DNA from: a bacterium
Lineage (GTDB): Bacteria; Patescibacteriota; Patescibacteriia; Patescibacteriales; JALTFF01
Reading direction: 5' to 3'
Length of the DNA: 34,822 nt
Assembly: GCA_027007465.1 (NCBI GenBank)
Contig: JALTFF010000011.1
Coordinates: forward strand, 1 to 34,822
The first letter of the stretch is position 1. Each line of letters begins with the position of its first letter. Positions 1 through 7,938 of the stretch are shown here, piece after piece. The notes below the pieces were generated by a model that ran no database searches, was not told where the DNA came from, and was given only the letters and a program-made list of their open reading frames with translations. The translations under genes and the position numbers were made by a program.

Positions 1-972
1 TTCGAAACTTTTCCACTTGACGCTTCAAATAACCGTAATGCTCCATTTCATGAAGCATTTTTAAAAGCATTCAAGAATAATCTTGAAGGCAAAGTTTCTG
101 ATGTACCATTTTTTATCAGTCTAAGCAGTTGGTTACACGGACTTAATACTACACTTGGGCAAACCTTTTTTGAAAGAGTGGCTCATACTCTATCTGATGG
201 CGAAAAACGAGAATATACCTCTAAAAAATTAGGAAATTTAAAGATTTATCAATCGCAAAAAAATAAAATCAATGCGATAATGACCGAACTTTCCAATTCA
301 GAGAGAAAGCCAAATTTAGAGCAAGAAAATAATGAAATATTTTCTGTAAATAGCGGAAATTTAATTAATGCGATTGATTTTTCCGCTGATGTATTTATTG
401 AAGATAATAATTCAATTATTGCTATTGAACTAAAATCCGTAAAACCAAATTCTGGTGAGATGAAAGGCGAAAAACAAAAAATTTTAGAAGGTAAGGCTGC
501 TCTTAAAAAAGCATTCCCAAATAAGGAAGTGTATTTTTATATGGGATTTCCCTTTGATCCTACAAGTAGTGCGAAAACTGGATATGATAAAACACACTTT
601 TTAGACTCTATCATTAATATGACAAAATTTTTTGACCCAGCTGAAACATTAATAGCCAGCGAATTATGGGACAAATTATCTGGAGAAACAAAAACAATGG
701 AGCAAATTTTAAAAATTATCAATGTAATTTCAACGCCGGATTTTATGGAAAAATTTCAATTTTTACAAAATAATTCCAATCGGGATAACCCGCGATATCA
801 ACAAATTTTAGCAGAATGGTTCTTGTTTTCAGAGATTGAACTTTTGCAAAAAGATTCTCAAATTCAAGAAATAATACGAACTGATAAAAAATTACAAAAA
901 ATATATCACCAACAAATATTCAAAGACGATGAATACAATTGGCAAAGAGCAAATGAGTTATCAAAAAATTGA
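1..972 (+). CDS. TdeIII-like type II restriction endonuclease (5' truncated)
   Basis: The reading frame is open from the first base, so this is the C-terminal 323 residues of a longer protein. I recognise it as TdeIII-like: an N-terminal stretch with NAPFHEAFL and then HGLNTTLGQTFFE matches the family pattern PFH...SLNTTFG..FE. A PD-(D/E)XK nuclease core follows, with Asp130 in SADVF, then Glu143 and Lys145 in IELKSVKPN (fragment numbering). Downstream FPFDPT and ELWDKLSG also fit the family. Such enzymes cut double-stranded DNA inside a short palindrome; TdeIII itself cuts GGNCC, but this protein's specificity cannot be read from sequence. The cognate methyltransferase is not in the window and would be expected to the left. 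The stop is TGA followed by TAA. A GTG at 178 is an internal codon, not the start. Confidence 0.75.
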   Translation, partial: FETFPLDASNNRNAPFHEAFLKAFKNNLEGKVSDVPFFISLSSWLHGLNTTLGQTFFERVAHTLSDGEKREYTSKKLGNLKIYQSQKNKINAIMTELSNSERKPNLEQENNEIFSVNSGNLINAIDFSADVFIEDNNSIIAIELKSVKPNSGEMKGEKQKILEGKAALKKAFPNKEVYFYMGFPFDPTSSAKTGYDKTHFLDSIINMTKFFDPAETLIASELWDKLSGETKTMEQILKIINVISTPDFMEKFQFLQNNSNRDNPRYQQILAEWFLFSEIELLQKDSQIQEIIRTDKKLQKIYHQQIFKDDEYNWQRANELSKN

Positions 973-1308
973 TAATAAAATAATGAGTTTTTGATTTTGG
1001 GTATTCTCCGTTATCCAACAGAACAAGCACCCCTTTAATTCTCCTCTACACAAAACCCAAAACAAAAAACAAATTTATAAATTATTGAATAAAAGCCTAT
1101 CAAAATTAATTTAATTGAAAAATATTTTTTGAACTCACTCCACTTCGCTTAATGCAACTCTACGTTCTCATCATTTCAGTCGTCAAGGCATATAATACAC
1201 AATATGAAGCATTAAAAAGCTTGATATATTAATTACCTAATAGGTATTTAATATAGAGAAAAAATCTTAACTCTTTTTCTATTTAAATTCTAAATTTAGT
1301 TTAATAGC

Positions 1309-1337
1309 TTGATTTTTTTGCAAAAATATGCTATAAT
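1309..1337 (+). promoter_or_regulatory. Sigma70-type promoter for the CAP-domain gene
   Basis: TTGATT at 1309-1314 and a perfect TATAAT at 1332-1337 are separated by 17 bases. This is the only strong promoter-like pair upstream of the CAP gene at 1517. The implied leader is about 170 bases and includes the degenerate repeats. Confidence 0.6.
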
Positions 1338-1405
1338 ATATAAAGTAAATACAAATAACAAAGTTTTAAATCCGAATAACAAAATTCAAAATTTGAAACA
1401 AATCT

Positions 1406-1428
1406 AAATGACCGAAACGACTATATGC
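1406..1428 (+). repeat. Dispersed intergenic repeat, copy 1
   Basis: These 23 bases match 34663-34685 at 20 of 23 positions in the same orientation. The shared core is CCGAAAC-ACTA-ATGC. The surrounding bases 1360-1500 carry more degenerate units of the same vocabulary (CAAAATCC, CCGAAAT). This kind of intergenic repeat is familiar from CPR genomes. Confidence 0.6.
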
Positions 1429-1516
1429 AGGAATCCAAAATCCAAATGTCAAAATCCGAACATTAAAATCCGAAATTTCAAAAAATATAAAACAAAATAT
1501 AAAAAATAAAAATAAA

Positions 1517-2320
1517 ATGTTAAAACAAAAACAAAAAATAAAAAATTTATTATGGTATCTCTATGTTCCTATTTTTATAATTGTAATAGGAATTTTTTTA
1601 TTCCCAAAAAGCGCTTATCTTTCTACAATCACTAGGGAAAAACTAATTGAGCTAACTAATAAAACTCGCCAAGAAAACAATCTTCCAATATTAAGAGTTA
1701 ATGAAAAACTTAATAAAGCTGCTAGCAACAAAGCTAAAGATATTTTAAAATACAATAAATTTGCTCACAATTTTAATAATCGCAGATTTTCACAATGGAT
1801 AAAAGATGTTAATTATGATTATTATATTGTGGGAGAAAATTTAGCTATTGATTTCGCTGATAGTGAATCAATTATGAAAGCTTGGTTAAACAGTCCAAGC
1901 CATAGAAAGAATATATTATCAAAACAATATACTGAGATTGGAATGTCTGTCCAAAAGGGAAATTATAAAGGAAATCCCACTATAGTTGTTGCTCAATTAT
2001 TTGGCAGACCTAGTAAACAAGAGTTATCTTCAATGGCTTTATTAGAAGCAAATTCTAAAAAATATAATTTAGAAATAAAAAAACAAAAACTAAACACTTC
2101 TCCAGCATTAGTAATAGCCAATATACAAAATAAATCTGGTAATAACTTAACAACAAAAAATCCGTTACTAAGAGAAATAGATAAATTTTTAAATATAAAG
2201 CAGTTTATTTTAATATATACAGCCCAAATTTTCTTGTTAATTTATCTAATAGCTTGTATTATCTATAATTCTGTTAAAAATAATTTATATCAAAAACAAA
2301 ATTTTAGTAGGATTCAATAA
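1517..2320 (+). CDS. Membrane-anchored CAP/SCP-domain protein (YkwD-like)
   Basis: A 267-residue protein with a hydrophobic anchor at about residues 11-30, a CAP domain at about 42-165, and a second membrane segment at about 228-252. CAP hallmarks are ELTNKTRQENN, FAHNF (His84), the GEN motif (Glu107), SPSHRKNIL (His129) and the closing VVAQLFG. The bacterial YkwD/CAP family is extracytoplasmic and of poorly known biochemical function. Two hydrophobic ends would put the domain outside the membrane, held as a hairpin. The gene is alone on the plus strand, with its own promoter at 1309-1337 and no recognisable Shine-Dalgarno before the ATG. Identity as a CAP protein is firm; role is unknown. 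Confidence 0.88.
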   Translation: MLKQKQKIKNLLWYLYVPIFIIVIGIFLFPKSAYLSTITREKLIELTNKTRQENNLPILRVNEKLNKAASNKAKDILKYNKFAHNFNNRRFSQWIKDVNYDYYIVGENLAIDFADSESIMKAWLNSPSHRKNILSKQYTEIGMSVQKGNYKGNPTIVVAQLFGRPSKQELSSMALLEANSKKYNLEIKKQKLNTSPALVIANIQNKSGNNLTTKNPLLREIDKFLNIKQFILIYTAQIFLLIYLIACIIYNSVKNNLYQKQNFSRIQ

Positions 2321-2328
2321 TAAAAAAG

Positions 2329-2401
2329 AGCCGAGAGTGGGAATTGAACCCACGACCCTATCCTTACCATGGATATGCTCTACCAACTGAGCTATCTCGG
2401 C
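2329..2401 (-). tRNA. tRNA-Thr (anticodon GGT)
   Basis: A full cloverleaf on the minus strand: acceptor GCCGAGA/TCTCGGC, D arm GCTC/GAGC, anticodon stem TATCC/GGATA with loop ATGGTAA (GGT, Thr), T arm GTGGG TTCAATT CCCAC. The discriminator base is U and no CCA is encoded, so a CCA-adding enzyme is needed. It begins 21 bases after the TPR gene stop on the same strand, so it may be the last element of that transcript; a run of six T follows. Confidence 0.96.
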
Positions 2402-2422
2402 AAAATAACATAATTTAAAAAA

Positions 2423-3280
2423 TCAAATTTCACTGATTTTATCTTCTAACTGGCTAATTTTCTGATTTTTAGGATCAGTTTGTTTAAGCTTATCTAAACT
2501 TCTAATAGCTAATGATTTGTCTTCAATAATTATAGCTAATTCTATTAAAATATCAAGGTATCTTGGATTTAATGGTTCTATTTCTATAGCTTTTTTAGCA
2601 TAACTAATAGCATTTTTATAATCTTCTCTGGCTTTTTCTATCAGCGCTAAATCAATATAATAAGAAGAGATTTGGCTATTAACATTGTCTAAATCTTCAT
2701 TTATTTGCAAATTACTTTGTTTTAAGTTGTCTCTACTTAATTTTCCTTCTTCTAATAACTTTATTAAATGTTTATAAGTTTCCTCAGCTAAATTATATTG
2801 TTTTGTAGTAAAATATAATTGGCCTAAACTTTTATAAGCGTTAATATTTTTACTATCATAAGCAATTGCTTTAATAATTTTTTTCTCTGCTTCAGAATAT
2901 TTTTCTTCTTTTATTAAAGATTGGCCATCGTTTAATAACTGAGAAATAGTTGTAATTTTTTCTTCATTAGTTAATTTAATATTATTTTCCCTACTCCTTT
3001 TAATGTCATCTATTTTTTCTAAAACTTTATAATAAAATTTATCCCAATTTTTTTTAACAAAAATAATTATTGGCTCAATTAATCTCATAAATTTTGATAA
3101 ATATTCCTGTCTCAATCTAATCAATCTTTGATTAATAATTTTTTGCTTTGCTTTATTTATCTGTTCATTAGCAATAGTATCTACATTAATTGATATAATC
3201 TCTGGAATCTTTTTAACAATTATGAAAATGATAACAAATATGCTAAACACTATTAATATTAGTGGAATGATATCATACAT
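2423..3280 (-). CDS. Membrane-anchored TPR-repeat protein
   Basis: A 285-residue protein with an N-terminal membrane segment at about residues 4-23, a basic and charged linker, then TPR-type helical pairs from about residue 110 to the end. Recognisable units include EKYSEAEKKIIKAIAYDS, KQYNLAEETYKHLIKL and the unit containing AISYAKKAIEIEPLNP. TPR proteins act as protein-binding scaffolds; with one N-terminal anchor and no cleavage motif the repeats probably face the cytoplasm. It follows tpiA by 9 bases and precedes tRNA-Thr, so it is likely the last protein of the antiporter-map-ruvX-tpiA run. It ends in TGA close to the tRNA, which indicates TGA is a real stop here. Binding partner unknown. 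Confidence 0.8.
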   Translation of the reverse strand: MYDIIPLILIVFSIFVIIFIIVKKIPEIISINVDTIANEQINKAKQKIINQRLIRLRQEYLSKFMRLIEPIIIFVKKNWDKFYYKVLEKIDDIKRSRENNIKLTNEEKITTISQLLNDGQSLIKEEKYSEAEKKIIKAIAYDSKNINAYKSLGQLYFTTKQYNLAEETYKHLIKLLEEGKLSRDNLKQSNLQINEDLDNVNSQISSYYIDLALIEKAREDYKNAISYAKKAIEIEPLNPRYLDILIELAIIIEDKSLAIRSLDKLKQTDPKNQKISQLEDKISEI

Positions 3281-3289
3281 ATCTTAATA

Positions 3290-4063
3290 TTATTTATTGT
3301 TTATAATATTAACAATTTTTATAAATTCATTTATTTTTAAGCTTGCTCCACCAATTAATAAGCCATCAATACCTTTTAGCGGAGTGAATTTCTTAATATT
3401 TTCGTTGTTAATAGAACCACCATAAAGTATTTTTACATTTTTCTCAGCTCTCTCAAATCCGACCAGTTCATTAAGCGTAATCTTAATAATTTTATCAATA
3501 TATTCTGCCTGGTCTGACTTAATTGTTAAACCAGTTCCAATAGCCCAAATTGGCTCATAACTTATAACAACTAATTGATTGCCAATTAAATCTATTCCAC
3601 TTAAAGCTTGTTTTAATTGATCAACAATAATATAATCTTGTTTGTCTTGTTCTCTCTCCTTTTTTCTTTCACCAACACATACTACTGGTATTAAATTAAC
3701 TTTTAACATAGCTTTTATTTTCTTATGAATCATTTCATAATTCTCTAATAAATATTCTCTTCTCTCGCTATGGCCTATTAAACTAAATTTACAACCAACT
3801 TCTTTTAACATTTTAGGTGAAATTTCTCCAGTATAAGCTCCTTTGTTTTCCCAAAAAACATCTTGCGCTCCTAATAAAATGTTAGTGCCTTTTAGAATTT
3901 TTGATATTTGTGGTAAAGCAAGAAAATTAGCTGCAATAGCTATTTGCACATTTTTAATTTTCTTAAATTTAGCTCTATATACTTTTGCTAATTCAATACT
4001 TTCATTAACACCTAAATTCATTTTCCAATTAGCGATAATAATTTTTCGTTTGTTTGTTTTCAT
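3290..4063 (-). CDS. tpiA: Triosephosphate isomerase
   Basis: A 257-residue glycolytic enzyme that interconverts dihydroxyacetone phosphate and glyceraldehyde 3-phosphate. Family signatures are complete: ANWKMN with substrate-binding Lys14, GHSERR with electrophilic His98, YEPIWAIGTG with the catalytic base Glu170 and the start of the flexible loop 6, and the phosphate-binding LYGGSI near the C-terminus. Length is normal. The ATG is preceded by AT-rich sequence without a Shine-Dalgarno motif. The 119-base gap on its 5' side holds a small palindrome (TAACAT/ATGTTA, 4089-4106) and one copy of a dispersed repeat (4138-4170), so it may have its own promoter, although I see no clear -35/-10 pair. 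Its product would feed lower glycolysis in the cytoplasm. Confidence 0.97.
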   Translation of the reverse strand: MKTNKRKIIIANWKMNLGVNESIELAKVYRAKFKKIKNVQIAIAANFLALPQISKILKGTNILLGAQDVFWENKGAYTGEISPKMLKEVGCKFSLIGHSERREYLLENYEMIHKKIKAMLKVNLIPVVCVGERKKEREQDKQDYIIVDQLKQALSGIDLIGNQLVVISYEPIWAIGTGLTIKSDQAEYIDKIIKITLNELVGFERAEKNVKILYGGSINNENIKKFTPLKGIDGLLIGGASLKINEFIKIVNIINNK

Positions 4064-4137
4064 AATATAATAATATTAAATTTTTATTTAACATAATATG
4101 ATGTTACCTATTATGCTAAAATACACATTTATTAATT

Positions 4138-4170
4138 GACAAACTCAGAAAAGAACTCAACTCCTTTATA
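4138..4170. repeat. Hairpin-type repeat, degenerate copy
   Basis: The block ACAAACTCAGAAAAGAACTC followed by AACTCCTTTATA resembles the blocks at 9683-9720 and 18712-18740. It lies in the gap between tpiA and the secreted-protein gene. The palindrome is weaker here because AAGAAC replaces AAGGAG. Confidence 0.5.
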
Positions 4171-4182
4171 TTATATTATTTA

Positions 4183-5052
4183 TTATTTTACTTCTAATAA
4201 TCCACCCCAATCATCACTATGAACTAAATCAATTTTATGATTTTGAAAATAAAATCTATCAGTTTTAATAGTATTCTCTACTTTTAACCCATCTGATATT
4301 CTTAATTTATAGTCTCCACTAGATAAAATTTTAATCGGAATAGTATTACCAACTTCAAAGTTCATATTATTAGAATCATCTAAAAAAATACTATCCCAAA
4401 AATTACCAAATCCAATTAAGCCATTTTGACTGTTTAAAACTAAATCTCTCTTAATATAAATATTTTTATTAAGCCGTAGTTCATCACTGTTCAATTTAAA
4501 ACCGATAATATTGTTTTCTCCTTCATTAATTCCATTCATTATCCAATGATAATCAGCCAAATCAACTCCTTGTAAATATGTTCTATTTCCATTAACAGTT
4601 AAGTCATCAGCCATCCAAAAAGTTCCTGCTTTTCCATAATAAGAAAATTTATTCCAATCATTTCCATAAAACTGATAAAGTTTTTTTCCACTATCTTCGC
4701 ATTTACAATTATGACAAATCTTTTTCTCATAAATAGTTAAAGTTGTAAAAGGATCCTTATTTTGACAAAGCCAGAATTTTCTCCCTCCATATTCTTTAAC
4801 CTGAGGATAAATTTCTTGATTGATTTTAGAACCAATATAAGGCTTTAAAATCATTCTTCCATATCCTGGAAATGTTTCTTCAATAGAAAGTTGTGGATAA
4901 ACTATTCTCTCCCCTTGTGATGTTTTTCTTAAAAATCTAGAATAGACTTTAGTAGCTGAATATGTTTTATTAACATAAAGAAAAAATAAATTAGAACTAG
5001 CAAAAATTAAGAAAGAAAAAATAATTATAATTTTATTTAATGTAAATTTCAT
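4183..5052 (-). CDS. Secreted or membrane-anchored protein of unknown function
   Basis: I do not recognise this 289-residue protein. It has a lysine-bearing N-terminus and one hydrophobic segment at about residues 7-27, which could be a signal peptide or anchor. Four cysteines lie close together (Cys96, 113, 116, 118, including KICHNCKC) and could bind metal or form disulfides. The second half is rich in short alternating hydrophobic and polar stretches (for example LRLNKNIYIKRDLVLNSQNG), suggesting beta structure similar to repeat-rich surface proteins. It starts 16 bases after the ruvX stop on the same strand, so it is probably co-transcribed with map-ruvX. Coding nature is well supported by length and position; function is open. 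Confidence 0.7.
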   Translation of the reverse strand: MKFTLNKIIIIFSFLIFASSNLFFLYVNKTYSATKVYSRFLRKTSQGERIVYPQLSIEETFPGYGRMILKPYIGSKINQEIYPQVKEYGGRKFWLCQNKDPFTTLTIYEKKICHNCKCEDSGKKLYQFYGNDWNKFSYYGKAGTFWMADDLTVNGNRTYLQGVDLADYHWIMNGINEGENNIIGFKLNSDELRLNKNIYIKRDLVLNSQNGLIGFGNFWDSIFLDDSNNMNFEVGNTIPIKILSSGDYKLRISDGLKVENTIKTDRFYFQNHKIDLVHSDDWGGLLEVK

Positions 5053-5068
5053 ATTTTTAAAAATTATT

Positions 5069-5512
5069 TTAAATCCTTAATTCTATTTTATCTAAATATC
5101 CTTGTAATATCAACATAGCTGCTATCTCGTCTCTGCTTGCCTTTGTTCTTTTACCGCCTTCTAATTTATCAGCTGCTTTGCTAGTTAATCTTTCATCTTC
5201 AAATTTTAATGGAACTGATATTTTCTTACTAAATAATTTAACAAATTCAATATACTTTTTGTTTTTAACAATCAATTTTTGCTTATTATCACTATTCCTG
5301 CTTTGATTTAAATTTTTTATTTTTTTATCCCAATATGGTTTTCCTATTATAATTATGTTAATATTTTCTTGTTTAATAATATTCAATATTTCATCAATAC
5401 TATTTACCACTTTATATGGCATTGCCAACTTTATTCTGCTATCAGAAATTGATAAACCAATTCTTTTTTCTCCCCAATCAATCCCTAAATATTTTTTCAC
5501 TTGCTCTGTCAT
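5069..5512 (-). CDS. ruvX: Putative pre-16S rRNA nuclease / RuvX (YqgF) family
   Basis: A 147-residue RNase H-fold protein. Signatures are GIDWGEKRIGLSISD with Asp12, the IIIIGKPYW strand, FEDERLTS (Glu107), and RDEIAAMLILQGYL with the last acidic residue Asp128. The family was proposed as a Holliday-junction resolvase and is shown in E. coli to take part in 16S rRNA 5' maturation. The middle carries a lysine/asparagine-rich insertion (about residues 62-88) between the second strand and the following helix, making it slightly longer than E. coli YqgF (138 residues). Its start overlaps the map stop by 4 bases, a classic translational-coupling arrangement. Catalytic acids are all present, so it should be active. 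Confidence 0.9.
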   Translation of the reverse strand: MTEQVKKYLGIDWGEKRIGLSISDSRIKLAMPYKVVNSIDEILNIIKQENINIIIIGKPYWDKKIKNLNQSRNSDNKQKLIVKNKKYIEFVKLFSKKISVPLKFEDERLTSKAADKLEGGKRTKASRDEIAAMLILQGYLDKIELRI

Positions 5513-6303
5513 ATTGTTAACACTTTATGTCCATTTTTTGTTACAGCTATTGTGTGCTCAAAATGAGCTGCTAAACTATTATCTGCTGTTTTAATTGTCC
5601 AACCATCATTAATATCTTCCACTACTCTCCAATCTCCAGCTGTAATCATTGGCTCAATAGCAATAACCATACCAGACCTAAGCTCTACATTATTAAAATT
5701 ACCATTTGGAACATAATTAAGTATAATAGGATCTTCATGAACTTTTTTACCAACTCCATGTCCGCCTAAGTCTCTTACTACTCCATATCCATTTGCTTGC
5801 GCATAAGTTTGAATAGCCCGACCAATATCAGATAAATGATTTCCTGGCTTTACTTGCTCTATAGCTAAATCTAAACATTTCTTTGTCGCCTTTATTAATT
5901 TCTCTGCCTCTTTGCTAATTTCTCCCACGCCAACTGTTTTTGCCATATCTGTATATAATCCGCTTGCGCCTTTTTTATATGGCCATTCCATGCCAATATC
6001 TAAAGTGATAATTTGACCTTGCCTTAATGTTCTTGCTGGAATTGCCGGCGCATGCACAACTTCATTATCTATTGAAGCGCATAAAGTTGTTGGAAAAGGT
6101 CTTTCATTTAAACTCTCTCTATAACCTTTAAAAGATGGCCTACCACCAGCTTGTTCAATTAAGCTAGTAGCCATATTTTCTAAATATTCAGTTGTTATAC
6201 CTGGCTTAACTTGCTTTAAAGTCTTGTCAAGAATATTAGACAAAATTATTCCACCTTGTCTTATTGTCTCAATTTCTTGTTTTGTTTTATAAATAATATT
6301 CAT
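5509..6303 (-). CDS. map: Methionine aminopeptidase, type I
   Basis: A 264-residue cytoplasmic metalloprotease that removes the initiator methionine from nascent proteins. All five metal ligands of the pita-bread fold can be placed: Asp102 (LDIG), Asp119 (YTDMA), His182 (GHGVG), Glu217 (IEPM) and Glu249 (FEHTI), plus the substrate-binding His84 (NEVVHAP). There is no N-terminal zinc-finger extension, so this is the short type I form. In many bacteria map lies beside secY and adk in the spc operon; here it is separated from secY by a small ORF and the antiporter, and adk is absent from the window. It overlaps both neighbours by 4 bases. Confidence 0.97.
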   Translation of the reverse strand: MNIIYKTKQEIETIRQGGIILSNILDKTLKQVKPGITTEYLENMATSLIEQAGGRPSFKGYRESLNERPFPTTLCASIDNEVVHAPAIPARTLRQGQIITLDIGMEWPYKKGASGLYTDMAKTVGVGEISKEAEKLIKATKKCLDLAIEQVKPGNHLSDIGRAIQTYAQANGYGVVRDLGGHGVGKKVHEDPIILNYVPNGNFNNVELRSGMVIAIEPMITAGDWRVVEDINDGWTIKTADNSLAAHFEHTIAVTKNGHKVLTI

Positions 6304-7277
6304 AATCTATATGTTAAAAATATTAAATAAAATAAATATATAAATAATAAAATAGCGCCTTCTTTTTTGTCTAATATGTTTTTTTTACCAAAATAAATTA
6401 AAAATAATAGTAAAACAGTAATAGTGAATAAAAATAATAAATCAAAATTCAAAGCAGAATTATAACTAATTCCAGTAATACTCGCAGACAATCCTAAAAT
6501 TAACAAAATATTAAATATATTTGAGCCTATAATATTTCCGACTGCTATGTCAGCCTTTTTTTTATATGCTGCAACAGCTGAAGCGCTTAATTCTGGTAAA
6601 GAAGTTCCAATAGCTACAACTGTTAATCCAATAAATTTTTCACTAAGACCAAAAAAATGAGCAAAAAATAAAGCGCTATTAACTACCCAGTAACCCCCTA
6701 ACACTAATCCAGTTAATCCCACTATTATCATTACTATTGACGTAAATTTATTAAATTTTTTGTCAAAATTAATTTTATCAACTGTTTTTTGAAAGATGTT
6801 CTCTTTTAACTTACTAATAGTAAAAGTATAATAAACAAATATAATGAAAAATATCAACAAAATAAGCCCATCAATCCTGCTTAATCTATTTGATATATTG
6901 TTATTAAGCAATGAATCATTGGCTAATACTCCAACAACTAATATTGATAATAATAAAAATGGAATTTCCTTATAAAGAGTATTTTTTCTAACTATAAGAG
7001 GGCTAATTAAAGCTGAAGTTCCTAATATTAATAATGTATTACTAATATTTGATCCAATTATATTACCTAAAGCAATCCCAGAGCTTTTCTCAATTCCAGC
7101 AATTAAAGTGACAATTAATTCTGGCATTGAAGTCCCAAAAGCAATAATTGTTAAACCAATAACAAAAGTTGAAATGCCATATCTTTTTGCAATAGATGAT
7201 GAACCATCTATCATTATATCAGCGCCCTTTACTAAAAAAATAAGACCTAATAAAAATAAAGCGCTATTCAAAATCAT
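6300..7277 (-). CDS. Na+/Ca2+ antiporter of the CaCA superfamily (YrbG-like)
   Basis: A 325-residue inner-membrane protein with about ten hydrophobic segments and the internal duplication typical of the calcium/cation antiporter superfamily. The alpha-1 repeat has FGTSMPE (47-53) and GNIIGSN (71-77); the alpha-2 repeat has IGTSLPE (223-229) and GNIIGSN (247-253). These motifs line the ion path and each carries the key acidic residue. The family exchanges sodium (or protons) for calcium; exact ion preference cannot be read here. It overlaps the map start by 4 bases and so probably shares its transcript. The 224-base gap upstream separates it from the ribosomal operon and probably holds its promoter. 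The central linker (about 155-178) is charged. Confidence 0.92.
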   Translation of the reverse strand: MILNSALFLLGLIFLVKGADIMIDGSSSIAKRYGISTFVIGLTIIAFGTSMPELIVTLIAGIEKSSGIALGNIIGSNISNTLLILGTSALISPLIVRKNTLYKEIPFLLLSILVVGVLANDSLLNNNISNRLSRIDGLILLIFFIIFVYYTFTISKLKENIFQKTVDKINFDKKFNKFTSIVMIIVGLTGLVLGGYWVVNSALFFAHFFGLSEKFIGLTVVAIGTSLPELSASAVAAYKKKADIAVGNIIGSNIFNILLILGLSASITGISYNSALNFDLLFLFTITVLLLFLIYFGKKNILDKKEGAILLFIYLFYLIFLTYRL

Positions 7278-7463
7278 ATTTATTTAAAATCTAACCACTA
7301 ATTAATTTAATAATTTTTACTCTAATATATATTACAGTAAAATAAGCAATTTGGATAGACTTAGTATGCTCTACTAACGCATAAAACGCCTTATTATCTT
7401 TTGCAACCCAATTTAATCCTTAACAGCGCTCTTAAAAAGGTATACTCTTTTATTTTGTCAACC

Positions 7464-7483
7464 ATATTCATCTTAATGAATAT
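7464..7483 (-). terminator. Hairpin at the 3' end of the ribosomal supercluster
   Basis: ATATTCAT (7464-7471) and ATGAATAT (7476-7483) form a perfect 8-base-pair stem with a 4-base loop. It begins about 19 bases after the stop of the last ORF (7502) in the transcription direction. There is no U-run after it, so it may be an RNA-end or processing hairpin rather than a classic intrinsic terminator. Confidence 0.35.
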
Positions 7484-7501
7484 TTGTCTGTTCCACTCCA
7501 A

Positions 7502-7933
7502 TCATTTTGGAATAACAGAATCACGGTTATGTTCTAGAAAAGTTTGTCGCTCTGATTCACTGTTTTTTTCAGCCATATTATCTTTATCTCTATAATAGCC
7601 TAAATTAGGAATATCTTTTTGTTTTAAATACTCCATAACTTTTTTAGGTTTATTTTTATTTAATTCTTTTGTAAAATAATTTCTCATTTTGTTAATATTA
7701 ACTTGTCCCAAATTAGCCTTTTTAGCTATATTTTTAAAATGCTGCCAATTCTTTAGTTGTTTATCTCCTCTAATATTTAAGAAATTCTCTCTTAATTCTT
7801 TATTTAATCCAATTTTTCTCAAGGTTTTATTAACATCATTTCTTGATTTTCCATATCTAAAAAGAGATGTGCTGTTATTTAATTGTGACGATTTTTTGTT
7901 TCTCTCTAAACCTAAAATATTTAATAAGCTCAT
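7502..7933 (-). CDS. Small basic protein of unknown function downstream of secY
   Basis: I do not recognise this 143-residue, lysine- and asparagine-rich protein. It has no signal peptide or membrane segment and looks helical; segments such as RKIGLNKELRENFLNIRGD and KNWQHFKNIAKKANLG are amphipathic. It starts 5 bases after the secY stop with no room for another signal, so it is almost certainly translated from the spc-operon mRNA. In standard operons adk or map follows secY; here this ORF takes that place. Its high positive charge would suit RNA or ribosome binding, but that is a guess from composition and position only. Confidence 0.65.
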   Translation of the reverse strand: MSLLNILGLERNKKSSQLNNSTSLFRYGKSRNDVNKTLRKIGLNKELRENFLNIRGDKQLKNWQHFKNIAKKANLGQVNINKMRNYFTKELNKNKPKKVMEYLKQKDIPNLGYYRDKDNMAEKNSESERQTFLEHNRDSVIPK

Positions 7934-7938
7934 ATAAT

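Larger units (their letters stand above)
973..1516. other. Gene-free gap with promoter and degenerate repeats
   Basis: No convincing ORF lies in these 544 bases. The left part has a loose inverted repeat (TTTTGGGT at 995-1002, ACCCAAAA at 1055-1062) just after the restriction gene, possibly a weak terminator. Bases 1132-1149 match a motif near 33745. A good promoter sits at 1309-1337. From about 1360 to 1500 there are short degenerate units built on CAAAATCC, CCGAAAT and AAATGACCGAAA, which also occur at the right end of the window. Confidence 0.6.

Noticed and set aside
973..1516. CRISPR-like array suspected from the repeated units before the CAP gene.
   Set aside because: Units vary in length and sequence, there are no constant repeats with unique spacers, and no cas gene is present.
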